Source: Candidatus Opimibacter skivensis (GTDB lineage: Bacteria > Bacteroidota > Bacteroidia > Chitinophagales > Saprospiraceae). From it: DNA of 64,000 nucleotides. This document shows, piece by piece, positions 47,596 to 56,393 of this stretch (its first letter is position 1; the number at the start of each line of letters is the position of its first letter). The translations under genes and the position numbers were made by a program. Where the stretch lies: the NCBI GenBank assembly GCA_016722045.1, contig JADKGY010000032.1, positions 62,001 to 126,000 of the forward strand. Reading direction: 5' to 3'. Below the pieces are notes generated by a model that was not told the DNA's origin, did not search any database, and saw only the letters and a program-made list of their open reading frames with translations.

Positions 47596-50500
47596 TTAGA
47601 AATTATATCTCAACCCCAACTGTGCCTGCCATCTGCTGTTCAGACTAAAATCATTGAATATGGCTGTCTTCTGTGCTGTATCAAAACTGTAGGTCGCAAC
47701 ACCATTCGCAACGGTAACTCCAATCGGTTGAACTAATCCGGTGTTGGTTGCGATTTCGCGTACACCCCATTTTGGACTGATCAGGTTACCAAGATTAAGA
47801 ATATCAAGGCTCAACTGAATGTTGTCGCCATTCTTCAATCCATATTCCTGCATGATACGTGCATCCCATCTTGAATACCAGGGATTGATGGCGCCATATT
47901 TTTCAGCTATCTGGCCTCTGCGTCCGCTGAGATAATCATCCTGTGCTATATAACTTTCCAGGGCATTACGCTGAGCAGACTGTGCAGTGGCATCACCAGC
48001 AAAAACCATATTGACCAAATCGCCTGAAGTCGGTATGTAGATCAAGTCATTCAATCCGGATCCATCATTGTTGATGTCACCTGAATAAGTGTAGCTATAT
48101 CTTCCGCCCTGCACATATTCTGCGAAAAGAGCAATATGCGTAGCCCATGATTTTCCATAGCTAAATCGCTTGTACAGTGAACCCACTACACGATGTTTAT
48201 TGCCATACAGAGAAGGAGCTAACTCAGCTGTATTCGTATGTTGTACATTCGCAGGATTGCGATCATAGGCATCTGAAGAAATTTCCGCATCGATAGAGGC
48301 TGCATCTTTAGAATCCAAATAATTATAGGCCAAGGTCCAGCCAAAATTATTAGCATAATCTTTTCTGAATTGAATCGAAGCATTAAATGAGCTTCCAACA
48401 TCAGTATTGGTGAATACATATGCATTCGTAGGTGCACCAAAAACGAGTACACGATCATTCAGACCATAAATCGGTCGTGCCCCAACTCCGGTGAGCATGC
48501 TTGTAGGTAGTTTTAGACCATAATTCCGAACCATAGCGGCTTGAATATCTTTTGTATAAATCACATCGGCTGATACCGTCCATCCTGTTCCAAATTTCTG
48601 ATCATACCCTAAATCAGAACGCCATACCTGTGGATATTTAAAATTCGGGTCTGTCACACAATAGAAAAAGAAATTTGGATTAGCTACCTGATTTCCTACC
48701 CATACAAATGGAAAACGACCTGTAAATAAACCAGTACCTCCTCGCAATTGAGAGGACTGATCACCATTAATGTCAAAATTAAATCCGACTCTTGGAGACC
48801 AAAGCGGATCAGATGCAGGTAATACTTTCTGATCAAATGTCACAGGATTACCATGCTCATCAGAATAAACGATAGTCGGATCATAGCAACAATTACGATC
48901 AATATTCTCCTGAACTTTTGTAGGCGTATCGAAATATAAAGGAATATCAGCACGGAGGCCAACCGTAATGCTGAGCTTATTACTCATTGCCCATTCGTCC
49001 TGTCCATAAAAGGCCAACTGGCCCATGTCTGTTTCAGCGAGAGCCCATGTGTTATTTGTATTATTAGCATCGAATGCGGCCCGTGCAGCACTCACTTCAT
49101 CGTGGAATGCCTGAGAGGTGAATACACTTTGTACATCGGTAATGGGAATATCAGGGAAGAAAACTCTTGCGCCATAACCGGTCAGGTTAAATGAATTGTC
49201 AAATGAAAATTTTTCAAGACTTCCTCCGATTGTAAGTGTATGACCTTTTAGATATAAGTTAAAATTGTCGGAGAGCTGGAGTACATCCTGGTTGAGTATG
49301 TTATGAATTGAAAATGGTTCATGACCTGCGACAATGTAACGGACACCATCCTTTCCGATATTCACCACAGGGAATGGGGCAGAGAATGGATCACGACTGT
49401 CTTTGAAGGAAGTAAATCCAGCCTGCAATTTGTTAGCTGCTGTATTTCCAAAGATGGATTTCAATTCGATGATACCTGACAGTATTTTATTATTGATCTG
49501 GTATCCTGAATTCTCAAATTGTAAGGTTTGAAAATCGGGACCTCGTCGACCGATAGCCGAAGGATGAGCAGGTTTTTCTTTGAGGGCATCCAGATAATTT
49601 ATAGTGGCCGTTAGCTTTTGAGATTTGCTCAGATTAAAGTCAAGTTTGAAGAGACCTTTTTGATTGTTCGTATTGTGTTTGTAATTTTCATATTGACCTG
49701 TTTTATATCCGTATACACTATCCAATAAAAAGGAGACTCTGTCCAGGTCAGCTGCTGACACCCGGGAGACATTTGAACCCTCTAATCCGGGACGGTTGGC
49801 CAAAAAATAAGATCCAAGATCTGAGCGGCGTTCGATTTCAAAATTGGCAAAAAAGAATATTTTATTTTTCACAATCGGGCCGCCGATATTGAATCCTGTC
49901 TGGAGTTGTTTAAGATCTCCTTTTGTCACCTTGGTGTCACCTACTTTTGTACCGATCATATCTTTATTACGGTAGTAGCCGAAGACGGATCCATTGAATG
50001 TGTTTGTACCTGATTTTGTAACCGCATCAATGGAAGCACCTGTAAAACCAGATTGCGTGACATCAAAAGGCGCGATGTTGACAATGATCTGATCAATGGC
50101 ATCAAGAGAAACCGGTTGTGCTTCAGTCTGACCACCGGGGGTAGCCGCATCGAGACCAAAAGGATTATTAAAGATCGCGCCGTCAAGAGAATAATTGTTG
50201 AACTGATCATTACGTCCTGCGAAAGAACCACCTTCAGCAGCCATGGGGTTGAGCCTGGTCAAATCTGCTGCTGATCTTGTAATGGTCGGCATGGTCTTGA
50301 TCTGATTGTTTGTAATAAATGAAGCAGCTCCTGTTCTGTCTCTGTTGATCGTGGAATTAACCGCGCCGACAACTTCGACTTCGCCCAATTGCGTGTTTGA
50401 TTCATTCATTAGAAAATCACGTCTCAGTTTCTCACCGAGCTTGAGATAAATGTCATCTACTGCATCATTGTCATATCCCAAAAAACTCACTTCGATGTGG

Positions 50501-50730
50501 TATGGCCCTCCGACACGCATATTGGGAATGGTGTAAGCACCATCATCACGGGCGATGACACCATAGACTGTACCAGAAGGGACATGCGTTGCTACAATAT
50601 TAGCTCCGGGAAGAGGTTGATGGGACGCATCCATCACATAACCCGCGATGGCTGAGGTGGTCACCTGGGCACTGAGCGGAAATGCGCAGATCATGAGACC
50701 TAAAAATAAGGGGAGTAGTTGTTTTTTCAT
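47596..50730 (-). CDS. Oar-like TonB-dependent outer membrane receptor
   Basis: 1,044 residues from ATG 50730 (signal peptide MKKQLLPLFLGLMICAFPLSAQ); the open frame extends to 50910 but the added part is not protein-like. Order: a carboxypeptidase-regulatory-like domain (about 25-110, AIAGYVMDASHQPLPGANIVAT ... DGAYTIPNMRVGGPY), a plug-type region with EVEVVG (about 125) and DAIDQIIVNIAPFDVTQSGFTGASIDAVTKSGTN written in the Oar style, then a large beta barrel ending in WQAQLGLRYNF with a terminal Phe. It is probably a TonB-dependent transporter of unknown substrate; no SusD-like partner is adjacent. The 3' end meets aroQ across the 58-bp palindrome. Confidence 0.85.
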   Translation of the reverse strand: MKKQLLPLFLGLMICAFPLSAQVTTSAIAGYVMDASHQPLPGANIVATHVPSGTVYGVIARDDGAYTIPNMRVGGPYHIEVSFLGYDNDAVDDIYLKLGEKLRRDFLMNESNTQLGEVEVVGAVNSTINRDRTGAASFITNNQIKTMPTITRSAADLTRLNPMAAEGGSFAGRNDQFNNYSLDGAIFNNPFGLDAATPGGQTEAQPVSLDAIDQIIVNIAPFDVTQSGFTGASIDAVTKSGTNTFNGSVFGYYRNKDMIGTKVGDTKVTKGDLKQLQTGFNIGGPIVKNKIFFFANFEIERRSDLGSYFLANRPGLEGSNVSRVSAADLDRVSFLLDSVYGYKTGQYENYKHNTNNQKGLFKLDFNLSKSQKLTATINYLDALKEKPAHPSAIGRRGPDFQTLQFENSGYQINNKILSGIIELKSIFGNTAANKLQAGFTSFKDSRDPFSAPFPVVNIGKDGVRYIVAGHEPFSIHNILNQDVLQLSDNFNLYLKGHTLTIGGSLEKFSFDNSFNLTGYGARVFFPDIPITDVQSVFTSQAFHDEVSAARAAFDANNTNNTWALAETDMGQLAFYGQDEWAMSNKLSITVGLRADIPLYFDTPTKVQENIDRNCCYDPTIVYSDEHGNPVTFDQKVLPASDPLWSPRVGFNFDINGDQSSQLRGGTGLFTGRFPFVWVGNQVANPNFFFYCVTDPNFKYPQVWRSDLGYDQKFGTGWTVSADVIYTKDIQAAMVRNYGLKLPTSMLTGVGARPIYGLNDRVLVFGAPTNAYVFTNTDVGSSFNASIQFRKDYANNFGWTLAYNYLDSKDAASIDAEISSDAYDRNPANVQHTNTAELAPSLYGNKHRVVGSLYKRFSYGKSWATHIALFAEYVQGGRYSYTYSGDINNDGSGLNDLIYIPTSGDLVNMVFAGDATAQSAQRNALESYIAQDDYLSGRRGQIAEKYGAINPWYSRWDARIMQEYGLKNGDNIQLSLDILNLGNLISPKWGVREIATNTGLVQPIGVTVANGVATYSFDTAQKTAIFNDFSLNSRWQAQLGLRYNF

Positions 50731-51059
50731 GAAAGTTGGTTTTAGTGTAAAGTAAATTGAGGGAAAAGGAATTGCTACGCACAAGTTAAATTTAATTAAC
50801 TGAAATGTAAATACTCCCAATGTAAAATCGATAACTTTTAGATAAAGTGTGCAGGAAAAAATCATACTCGATTGAAGGTGCAAGAATCTCAAAGTATTAC
50901 ACTTCATCACGATACCAGATTAACGCAGAACTAATTTTAAAAGCGAGCAATCAAAATTGCAGATTTGAGGACGACAGTATCAGCCATTCAAATGACGCAA
51001 ATTAGTTAGCGTTCATTTCCTTTAAATAATCTCTGTGTAATTAGCGATGAAAAAACATA
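50731..51059. other. Intergenic region upstream of the TonB receptor
   Basis: 329 AT-rich bases between yidD and the receptor start. I see no gene, hairpin or convincing promoter box; the receptor promoter must lie here because yidD, the next gene upstream, is on the same strand and ends at 51060. Confidence 0.4.
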
Positions 51060-51290
51060 CTAATTAGTACTGGTCTTTTTGGGCACGGGATCATATCCAT
51101 GACCACCCCAGGGATGACATCTTCCGATGCGCCTCAGACCGAGCCAGACACCTTTGAAAGGACCCCATTCATTGATGGCGTCGATCATGTATTGACTGCA
51201 GGTCGGTGTGAAGCGGCATCCTTTGCCGACGAGGTGAGAAAGTGTCAGCTGATAAAATCTGACAAGTAAAATCAGGAATTTACTGAGCAT
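51060..51290 (-). CDS. yidD: Membrane protein insertion efficiency factor YidD
   Basis: 76 residues from ATG 51290 (MLSKFLILLVRFYQLTLSHL). Signature motifs are complete: CRFTPTCSQYMIDAI, GLRRIGRCHPWGGHGYDPVP. YidD is a small amphipathic protein at the inner membrane that assists YidC-dependent insertion. The frame is open 14 codons further upstream but overlaps the preceding gene. It starts four bases after the DUF6702 stop and is probably co-transcribed with it. The rnpA and yidC partners are not in the window. Confidence 0.93.
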   Translation of the reverse strand: MLSKFLILLVRFYQLTLSHLVGKGCRFTPTCSQYMIDAINEWGPFKGVWLGLRRIGRCHPWGGHGYDPVPKKTSTN

Positions 51291-51294
51291 TATT

Positions 51295-51810
51295 TTAGTA
51301 GGTATAACTCCATGAACTATTGGAGGGATCAAAAATGGTGTACTCTTTTTGGGTGCTGTTCATCCGGATATCCATGATATTGCGTTGATCGCTGTACAGA
51401 TCGAGCAATATGCGGTTGGTGATTGTATATTTTTGACCTTTAGAGGTAGTCGCCGGAAACTCAAGATAACACCATACAGCAAGGAAGTCGTCACTCAATT
51501 CTTTACCAACAAATTTTGACGTCAACTTATGTCCATCCTGTGTAATGGTGAAATACTTATCAATGTATGACGCCAGGTATTCCTGTGCGAGTGTGTTTTC
51601 TGTTGTAGCACCAAGGTTTACCGGTGGATATCCTTCATTCTTCATGGCGACCTCAAGATCATCAATGTATACCTTGACGGACACCTGGAAGGCGGCATCC
51701 TTTTCACTGTACTTCAATTCGCAGATGCTGGCATGGATCGGATGCTCATCTGTTCTAAGAATCGATGTGAATGGAGACAAGAAGCTGATGATATAAAACA
51801 GTAGTATCAA
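51295..51810 (-). CDS. DUF6702 family protein
   Basis: 171 residues. It matches the pattern I recall for DUF6702: HPIHASICELKYSEKDAAFQVSVKVYIDDLE after a short hydrophobic signal (LLFYIISFLSPFTSIL), then an all-beta body (YFTITQDGHKLTSKFVGKE, VWCYLEFPA, NRILLDLYSDQRNIMDIR). It is probably periplasmic and its function is unknown. The start must be TTG at 51810: a stop codon lies immediately upstream and no ATG precedes the conserved His-Pro. It sits just ahead of yidD. Confidence 0.72.
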   Translation of the reverse strand: MILLFYIISFLSPFTSILRTDEHPIHASICELKYSEKDAAFQVSVKVYIDDLEVAMKNEGYPPVNLGATTENTLAQEYLASYIDKYFTITQDGHKLTSKFVGKELSDDFLAVWCYLEFPATTSKGQKYTITNRILLDLYSDQRNIMDIRMNSTQKEYTIFDPSNSSWSYTY

Positions 51811-51945
51811 TTATTCTGAATGTTAGATGATGTAAAAATACGGATAAAGTGATACTAAATCTTTTAGATAAGGTTTCAGTATACCAAAGCATACGTTAAT
51901 GACTATAGTCAGAAGGATACTTTCGATAAATGAACAGACGTTTCG

Positions 51946-52006
51946 CTTCGGCTCCGCTCAGTGACCGTCAATGTTTAACCAAAAAATTACTTCGGCTCCG
52001 CTCAGT
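51946..52006. repeat. Pair of 17-bp direct repeats
   Basis: CTTCGGCTCCGCTCAGT occurs at 51946-51962 and 51990-52006, 27 bases apart. It is GC-rich against an AT-rich background and looks like a dispersed repetitive element; no coding potential. Confidence 0.6.
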
Positions 52007-52051
52007 TAAGAGTTTTCATCTTCTCGTTCAGAAATACTCAATGACGGTAGC

Positions 52052-52087
52052 GCAATAAATAAAAATGAGGTCATGTGACCTCATTTC
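52052..52087 (-). terminator. Rho-independent terminator of ahcY
   Basis: Hairpin AAATGAGGTCA-loop-TGACCTCATTT (52063-52086, 11-bp arms, 2-nt loop), followed on the minus strand by a U-rich run (TTTTTATTTATT). It lies about 110 bases past the ahcY stop. Confidence 0.65.
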
Positions 52088-52195
52088 CTTATGTAAATTC
52101 TGTTCTTTGAATTTTGCCTTGAACGAAATCAAGAACCAATCACCCGGATCCTTAAAACCAGTCCAACTTCTCACAACATTAAACCAAAACCATTA

Positions 52196-53515
52196 TTAAT
52201 ACCTATAATACTCAGGCTTATAAGGTCCTTCTGTTGTCACTCCGATATAAGATGCTTGTTCCGGAGATAATTCGTCCAGTACAGCACCAAGTTTTGCAAG
52301 ATGAAGACGTGCTACCAGTTCATCAAGATGTTTTGGAAGGACATATACTTTGTGTTCGTATTGATCGCCTTTTGTCCAAAGTTCTATCTGAGCCAGCGTC
52401 TGATTGGTGAATGAATTTGACATTACGAATGATGGGTGACCCATGGCGCAACCTAAGTTCACCAGACGACCTTCAGCAAGCAGGAGGATATCTTTTCCAT
52501 TGATCGTGTATTTGTCGACCTGTGGTTTGATTTCCACTTTTGTATTGCCTGCATTTTTATTCAACCATGCGACATCGATTTCGGTATCGAAGTGGCCTAT
52601 GTTGCACACGATGACCTTGTCTTTCATCAGCTTGAAATGTTCGCCACCGATGACATCTTTATTTCCGGTAGCGGTGACGATGATATCTGCTTCTTTCACT
52701 GCATCTATCATGCGTTTTACTTCGAATCCTTCCATTGCGGCCTGAAGAGCGCAGATCGGATCGATTTCAGTCACAATCACTCTGCAACCTGCAGACTGAA
52801 GAGAAGCTGAAGAACCTTTTCCTACATCACCATAACCTGCAACGACGGCAACTTTTCCGGCCATCATCACATCTGTGGCCCTTCTGATCGCATCTACGCA
52901 ACTTTCTCTGCAGCCGTATTTGTTGTCAAATTTTGATTTGGTTACTGAATCATTGACATTGATTGCAGGCATCGGTAAAGTCCCCATTTTTTGACGCTCG
53001 TATAGACGAAGTACGCCAGTGGTGGTTTCTTCGGTGATGCCTCGCACGGAAGCTACGAGTTCAGGATATTTATCAAGAACGATATTGGTGAGGTCACCGC
53101 CATCATCGAGGATCATATTGAGTGGCTGATTGTCGCTGAATGCGAAAAGGGTTTGTTCAACGCACCAGTCATATTCTTCAAGAGACATTCCTTTCCATGC
53201 GAAGACCGGGATACCTGCTGCTGCGATGGCTGCTGCGGCATGGTCTTGAGTGGAGAAGATATTGCATGATGACCAGGAAACTTCTGCTCCTAGTTCTTTA
53301 AGTGTTTCAATCAGAACTGCTGTCTGGATGGTCATGTGGAGGCAACCTGCGATGCGGGCGCCGGTGAGAGGTTTGGATATTCCATATTCTTTTCGGAGGG
53401 CCATTAAGCCGGGCATTTCAGCTTCAGCGAGTTCGATCTCCATTCTGCCCCATTTGGCGAGGGAGATATCTTTTACTTTGTATTTTAGATTTTGTGCAAC
53501 CAATTGATCCTGCAT
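52196..53515 (-). CDS. ahcY: S-adenosylhomocysteine hydrolase
   Basis: 439 residues, full length. It cleaves S-adenosylhomocysteine to adenosine and homocysteine, keeping the methyl cycle going. Motifs: MALRKEYGISKPLTGARIAGCLHMTIQTAVLIETL at the N-terminus, the substrate-binding NVNDSVTKSKFDNKYGCRES segment, the NAD-binding loop VAGYGDVGKGSS, NIGHFDTEIDV and the C-terminal GPYKPEYYRY with the NAD-contacting Lys and Tyr. It is monocistronic by position: an upstream promoter with both elements and a terminator downstream. Confidence 0.97.
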   Translation of the reverse strand: MQDQLVAQNLKYKVKDISLAKWGRMEIELAEAEMPGLMALRKEYGISKPLTGARIAGCLHMTIQTAVLIETLKELGAEVSWSSCNIFSTQDHAAAAIAAAGIPVFAWKGMSLEEYDWCVEQTLFAFSDNQPLNMILDDGGDLTNIVLDKYPELVASVRGITEETTTGVLRLYERQKMGTLPMPAINVNDSVTKSKFDNKYGCRESCVDAIRRATDVMMAGKVAVVAGYGDVGKGSSASLQSAGCRVIVTEIDPICALQAAMEGFEVKRMIDAVKEADIIVTATGNKDVIGGEHFKLMKDKVIVCNIGHFDTEIDVAWLNKNAGNTKVEIKPQVDKYTINGKDILLLAEGRLVNLGCAMGHPSFVMSNSFTNQTLAQIELWTKGDQYEHKVYVLPKHLDELVARLHLAKLGAVLDELSPEQASYIGVTTEGPYKPEYYRY

Positions 53516-53837
53516 GATTTATAAGTTTCTAATGATTAGTTTTGAAAAACGGTGCAAAGATAGGGTTTGTGCTCCTTCTTTTCAATGTATTCCGGAAAAA
53601 ACCGGAAGTCATAGAAAAGTCTCTTCACTTTTGATACCGGATTAAGGGATACCGGATGCCGGACTCACGACGCATGTGACTTCCGTCTTCTATAGGAAAT
53701 AATAAAGAGAATGAGAATGATTTTGGTTACCCCCCACTGAATTTCAGTAATGGTAGCGTTAAAAAAATTTCCCATCACGAGTCCGGAATCAGGCATCCTT
53801 TTATCCAGCATCGAAAGTTGTGCTATATCTTACCAAC
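53516..53837. other. Divergent intergenic region with nested inverted repeats
   Basis: 322 bases between ahcY and the RidA gene. It holds the ahcY promoter and two inverted-repeat pairs: ACCGGAAGTCA (53601-53611) with TGACTTCCG (53677-53685), and GGATGCCGGACTC (53654-53666) with GAGTCCGG..GGCATCC (53779-53798). No gene is supported. Confidence 0.55.
53555..53586 (-). promoter_or_regulatory. ahcY promoter (-33 TTG, -7 TATCTTTG)
   Basis: On the minus strand TATCTTTG (53555-53562) matches TAnnTTTG exactly, with TTG about 20 bases further upstream. This is the best-formed Bacteroidota promoter in the window, giving a leader of about 35-40 nt before the ATG at 53515. Confidence 0.6.
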
Positions 53838-54221
53838 ATGAAAAAAATCATCACTACCGAAGCCCCTATCCCGGCAGGCCACTACAGCCAGGCCATTTGC
53901 TGTCAGGGTTTAGTATTTGTGGCAGGACAACTACCATTAGATCCTTCAACAGGTAAAATGATAGAAGGAGATGTAGAAGCCCAGGTGAGACAAACCATTC
54001 AGAATGTTGAATCTATACTTCTTGCATCCAATTCAGGTTTAGATCATGTACTTAAATCAACGATCTATATTCCGGATATCAGCTACTGGCCTGAAGTCAA
54101 CAGAGTGTATGGAGAATGTTTTGGTGATCACAAACCTGCAAGAGCCGTCATTCCATGTGGGCCATTACATTATGGTGCTGCACTGGAAATGGAAGTGATT
54201 GCCAGGGAAGCAATCGAGTAA
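53838..54221 (+). CDS. RidA family reactive intermediate/imine deaminase
   Basis: 127 residues from ATG 53838 (MKKIITTEAPIPAGHYSQA). It hydrolyses reactive enamine/imine intermediates released by PLP enzymes. The YjgF/RidA signature is clear: GHYSQAICCQGLVFVAGQLPLDPSTGKM, the conserved Arg in ARAVIPCGPL and Glu in LEMEVIARE. The frame is open six codons further upstream without a better start. It stands alone, divergent from ahcY. A short TAACGAA tandem repeat follows its stop (about 54226-54246). Confidence 0.93.
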   Translation: MKKIITTEAPIPAGHYSQAICCQGLVFVAGQLPLDPSTGKMIEGDVEAQVRQTIQNVESILLASNSGLDHVLKSTIYIPDISYWPEVNRVYGECFGDHKPARAVIPCGPLHYGAALEMEVIAREAIE

Positions 54222-54303
54222 AGAGTAACGAATAACGAATAACGAATTATTAATTCAGAAGGTGACGTGAAAAGTAAAAACAACTCCCCCCTTGGAGTAA
54301 ATT

Positions 54304-56391
54304 TCATTTTGATGCTATCGTTGCCGTTACTTCTTTACTAAATGAAGACTGCCATCCTTTCGCATTGATCACTTTTATTTTATAACGGATGACATCACCT
54401 TTCTTAAATCCGGCTTCTTCATATCCGGCCGGATCTTCTACGACCTTATGCGACTGATACGGAGAACCATTCAATGATCGGTATACCGCAAAATGAACCT
54501 TTTGATCACGAGGATAATCCCAGATTAACTTAACTTTCCTTTCTTCATCTGTAACAACAGCATTTACTTTTTCAAGCGGAGCAACTGTCTTGTCGACATA
54601 CGCTGTAATTTTCATCAAGCCCGAAAATTCAGAATATAGATTATCATCATCCTGGGCATGCAGTCTGTATTGGTATATGACACCGTCGTCAACATTGCGA
54701 TCTATATATTCCCCCACTTCAGTATTGCTTTGACATGAATATACCTGTTGATACGCACTCTCCTTTGCTGATTTACGTTCCAAAATATTCTGCTTCACAT
54801 CATGAGACGTACTATTGTACCATTGAAGTTTTACAGCATCCTTTTCATTTCGTACACTGATGAAAACCGGGGCAACAGGTGGAACTCTATCCGGTTTTTT
54901 AAGCACAAGCATCTCTGAATATCCGGAATAATTGGACCGCATATCCACGGCAACAATTTTATAATAAATCTGCTCTGTCAAGACATTGAGTGGAATCGTA
55001 TCCCTCCAAACTGTATCCTGCACAGGATGTCCGGTCAGATTGATAAAGGTTTGATATTTCTGATTACTGGAATGCACATAATACCCTTTCAGATCAGGTT
55101 CTTTACCAAGATTCCATTTCACAGTGACCACTCCGTTAGTATCAATGTTACCTTCAAGACCTGTAGGTGGAGCCGGCGGAATCGAATCGATGATCGTACC
55201 ATATTTCGGAAACCCCACATTGACATTGCCTTCTTTGTCAAAAACACCGACATAATAATAGTTGTTGATTAATTCATTGCATGTCGTGTCTGTATATGTG
55301 CGTACGCCAGATCCTAAAGCTTCTGTCGTGAGTTCTAAAAATCCCTCATTGGCCTGATTAGATCTTGAAATTCTGAATCCTGCAATATCCTTATCATTGG
55401 GATCTGCCTGCCAGGTGACCTTCATCCGGCCTTTTCCTAAATATTGCGTTTCAATATTGTATGGAGCAGTAGGTGGCGTCCGGTCCCTCGACATCGCTTC
55501 GATGACGTCGGATTTAGGTCCCATGATCGCGTAAGGTGTGATCCCCTCAATCTGATATTGCATTGGTACATAATTTTCCTTCAGGCTGTCCCTGTAAAAA
55601 AACAGGTTTTCATTTTTAATGCCTGTGAACGCAAATGGGATTTTGTTGATCTTTTGCCATGTATTTCCTTTATCTGCCGAACGATAAATATTAAATGCTG
55701 AATAAAAACCACTATAAATTTGTTTATCCCATGCAATCTCAACTACATTTTCACCTTCATATACATGATCCAATATTATTTTTGGAAATGTTTCGACTTG
55801 AAAAGTAGAAACGGATGTAATCCCCTCTTCAATCACTAACGTTGACGCCGGACAAAGCGAACGAACACGATAGATGTACAATTTGCCCGGAACGATATCG
55901 TGATCTTCATAACGTAACGCTGAAGCTTCCGCAGCCAAGGCACTGAATTCAGAAGAAAGCATAGCAGCAGCATAATAGTTTTTAAATTCATCGCTCTTCT
56001 TCATCAGATCAGAAAGTGTTTCTCCTGTCTCTCGTCTTTCACCATGATGTGCCTGGCCGGCAGCCTGCAGATATACGTCATCCGGATTTTGACTGACGAG
56101 TACTCTCCATTGTTCAAGTGAAATGGGTTTTCTAATCGAGTCTCCCGGAAAAGTCCATTTTGATTTGATACCTGTGATCGTATCAATTTCACATCGCTCT
56201 AACCGATATCCATAAAATTTCGAATAACTCCACACGGATGGACTTGATGGCACCCAACGTACGATAACCGTGCTTGTATCTGCATAGACCCCAATGATAT
56301 TTACTTCATTGCGCAACGAGTCCGACAGCATAGCCTGACCGGCTATGCTGTGGATCCAAAGAGTGAGGGAGAGGATTAATATATGTTTCAT
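54304..56391 (-). CDS. Secreted fibronectin type III repeat protein
   Basis: 695 residues from ATG 56391. The signal peptide MKHILILSLTLWIHSIAGQ points to export. At least four fibronectin type III domains are visible by their Pro-rich starts and W...Y patterns: about 305-400 (PPTAPYNIETQYLGKGRMKVTWQ), 400-495 (PPAPPTGLEGN), 495-595 (PPVAPVFISVRNEKDAVKLQW) and 595-695 (APLEKVNAVVTDEERKVKLIWD). The N-terminal 300 residues also look beta-rich with FN3-like segments (YRVRSLCPAS). There is no T9SS sorting tail and no catalytic motif. It starts two bases after the stop of the giant gene upstream, so the two are one operon and likely partners at the cell surface. Confidence 0.8.
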   Translation of the reverse strand: MKHILILSLTLWIHSIAGQAMLSDSLRNEVNIIGVYADTSTVIVRWVPSSPSVWSYSKFYGYRLERCEIDTITGIKSKWTFPGDSIRKPISLEQWRVLVSQNPDDVYLQAAGQAHHGERRETGETLSDLMKKSDEFKNYYAAAMLSSEFSALAAEASALRYEDHDIVPGKLYIYRVRSLCPASTLVIEEGITSVSTFQVETFPKIILDHVYEGENVVEIAWDKQIYSGFYSAFNIYRSADKGNTWQKINKIPFAFTGIKNENLFFYRDSLKENYVPMQYQIEGITPYAIMGPKSDVIEAMSRDRTPPTAPYNIETQYLGKGRMKVTWQADPNDKDIAGFRISRSNQANEGFLELTTEALGSGVRTYTDTTCNELINNYYYVGVFDKEGNVNVGFPKYGTIIDSIPPAPPTGLEGNIDTNGVVTVKWNLGKEPDLKGYYVHSSNQKYQTFINLTGHPVQDTVWRDTIPLNVLTEQIYYKIVAVDMRSNYSGYSEMLVLKKPDRVPPVAPVFISVRNEKDAVKLQWYNSTSHDVKQNILERKSAKESAYQQVYSCQSNTEVGEYIDRNVDDGVIYQYRLHAQDDDNLYSEFSGLMKITAYVDKTVAPLEKVNAVVTDEERKVKLIWDYPRDQKVHFAVYRSLNGSPYQSHKVVEDPAGYEEAGFKKGDVIRYKIKVINAKGWQSSFSKEVTATIASK

Positions 56392-56393
56392 GT

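Larger units (their letters stand above)
51811..52195. other. Intergenic region with repeats between ahcY and DUF6702
   Basis: 385 bases without a gene. It contains two direct repeats (51946-51962 and 51990-52006, CTTCGGCTCCGCTCAGT) and the ahcY terminator (52063-52086). Confidence 0.5.

Noticed and set aside
50731..50910. Longer start of the TonB receptor
   Set aside because: The signal peptide begins at 50730; the extra 60 codons are not protein-like.
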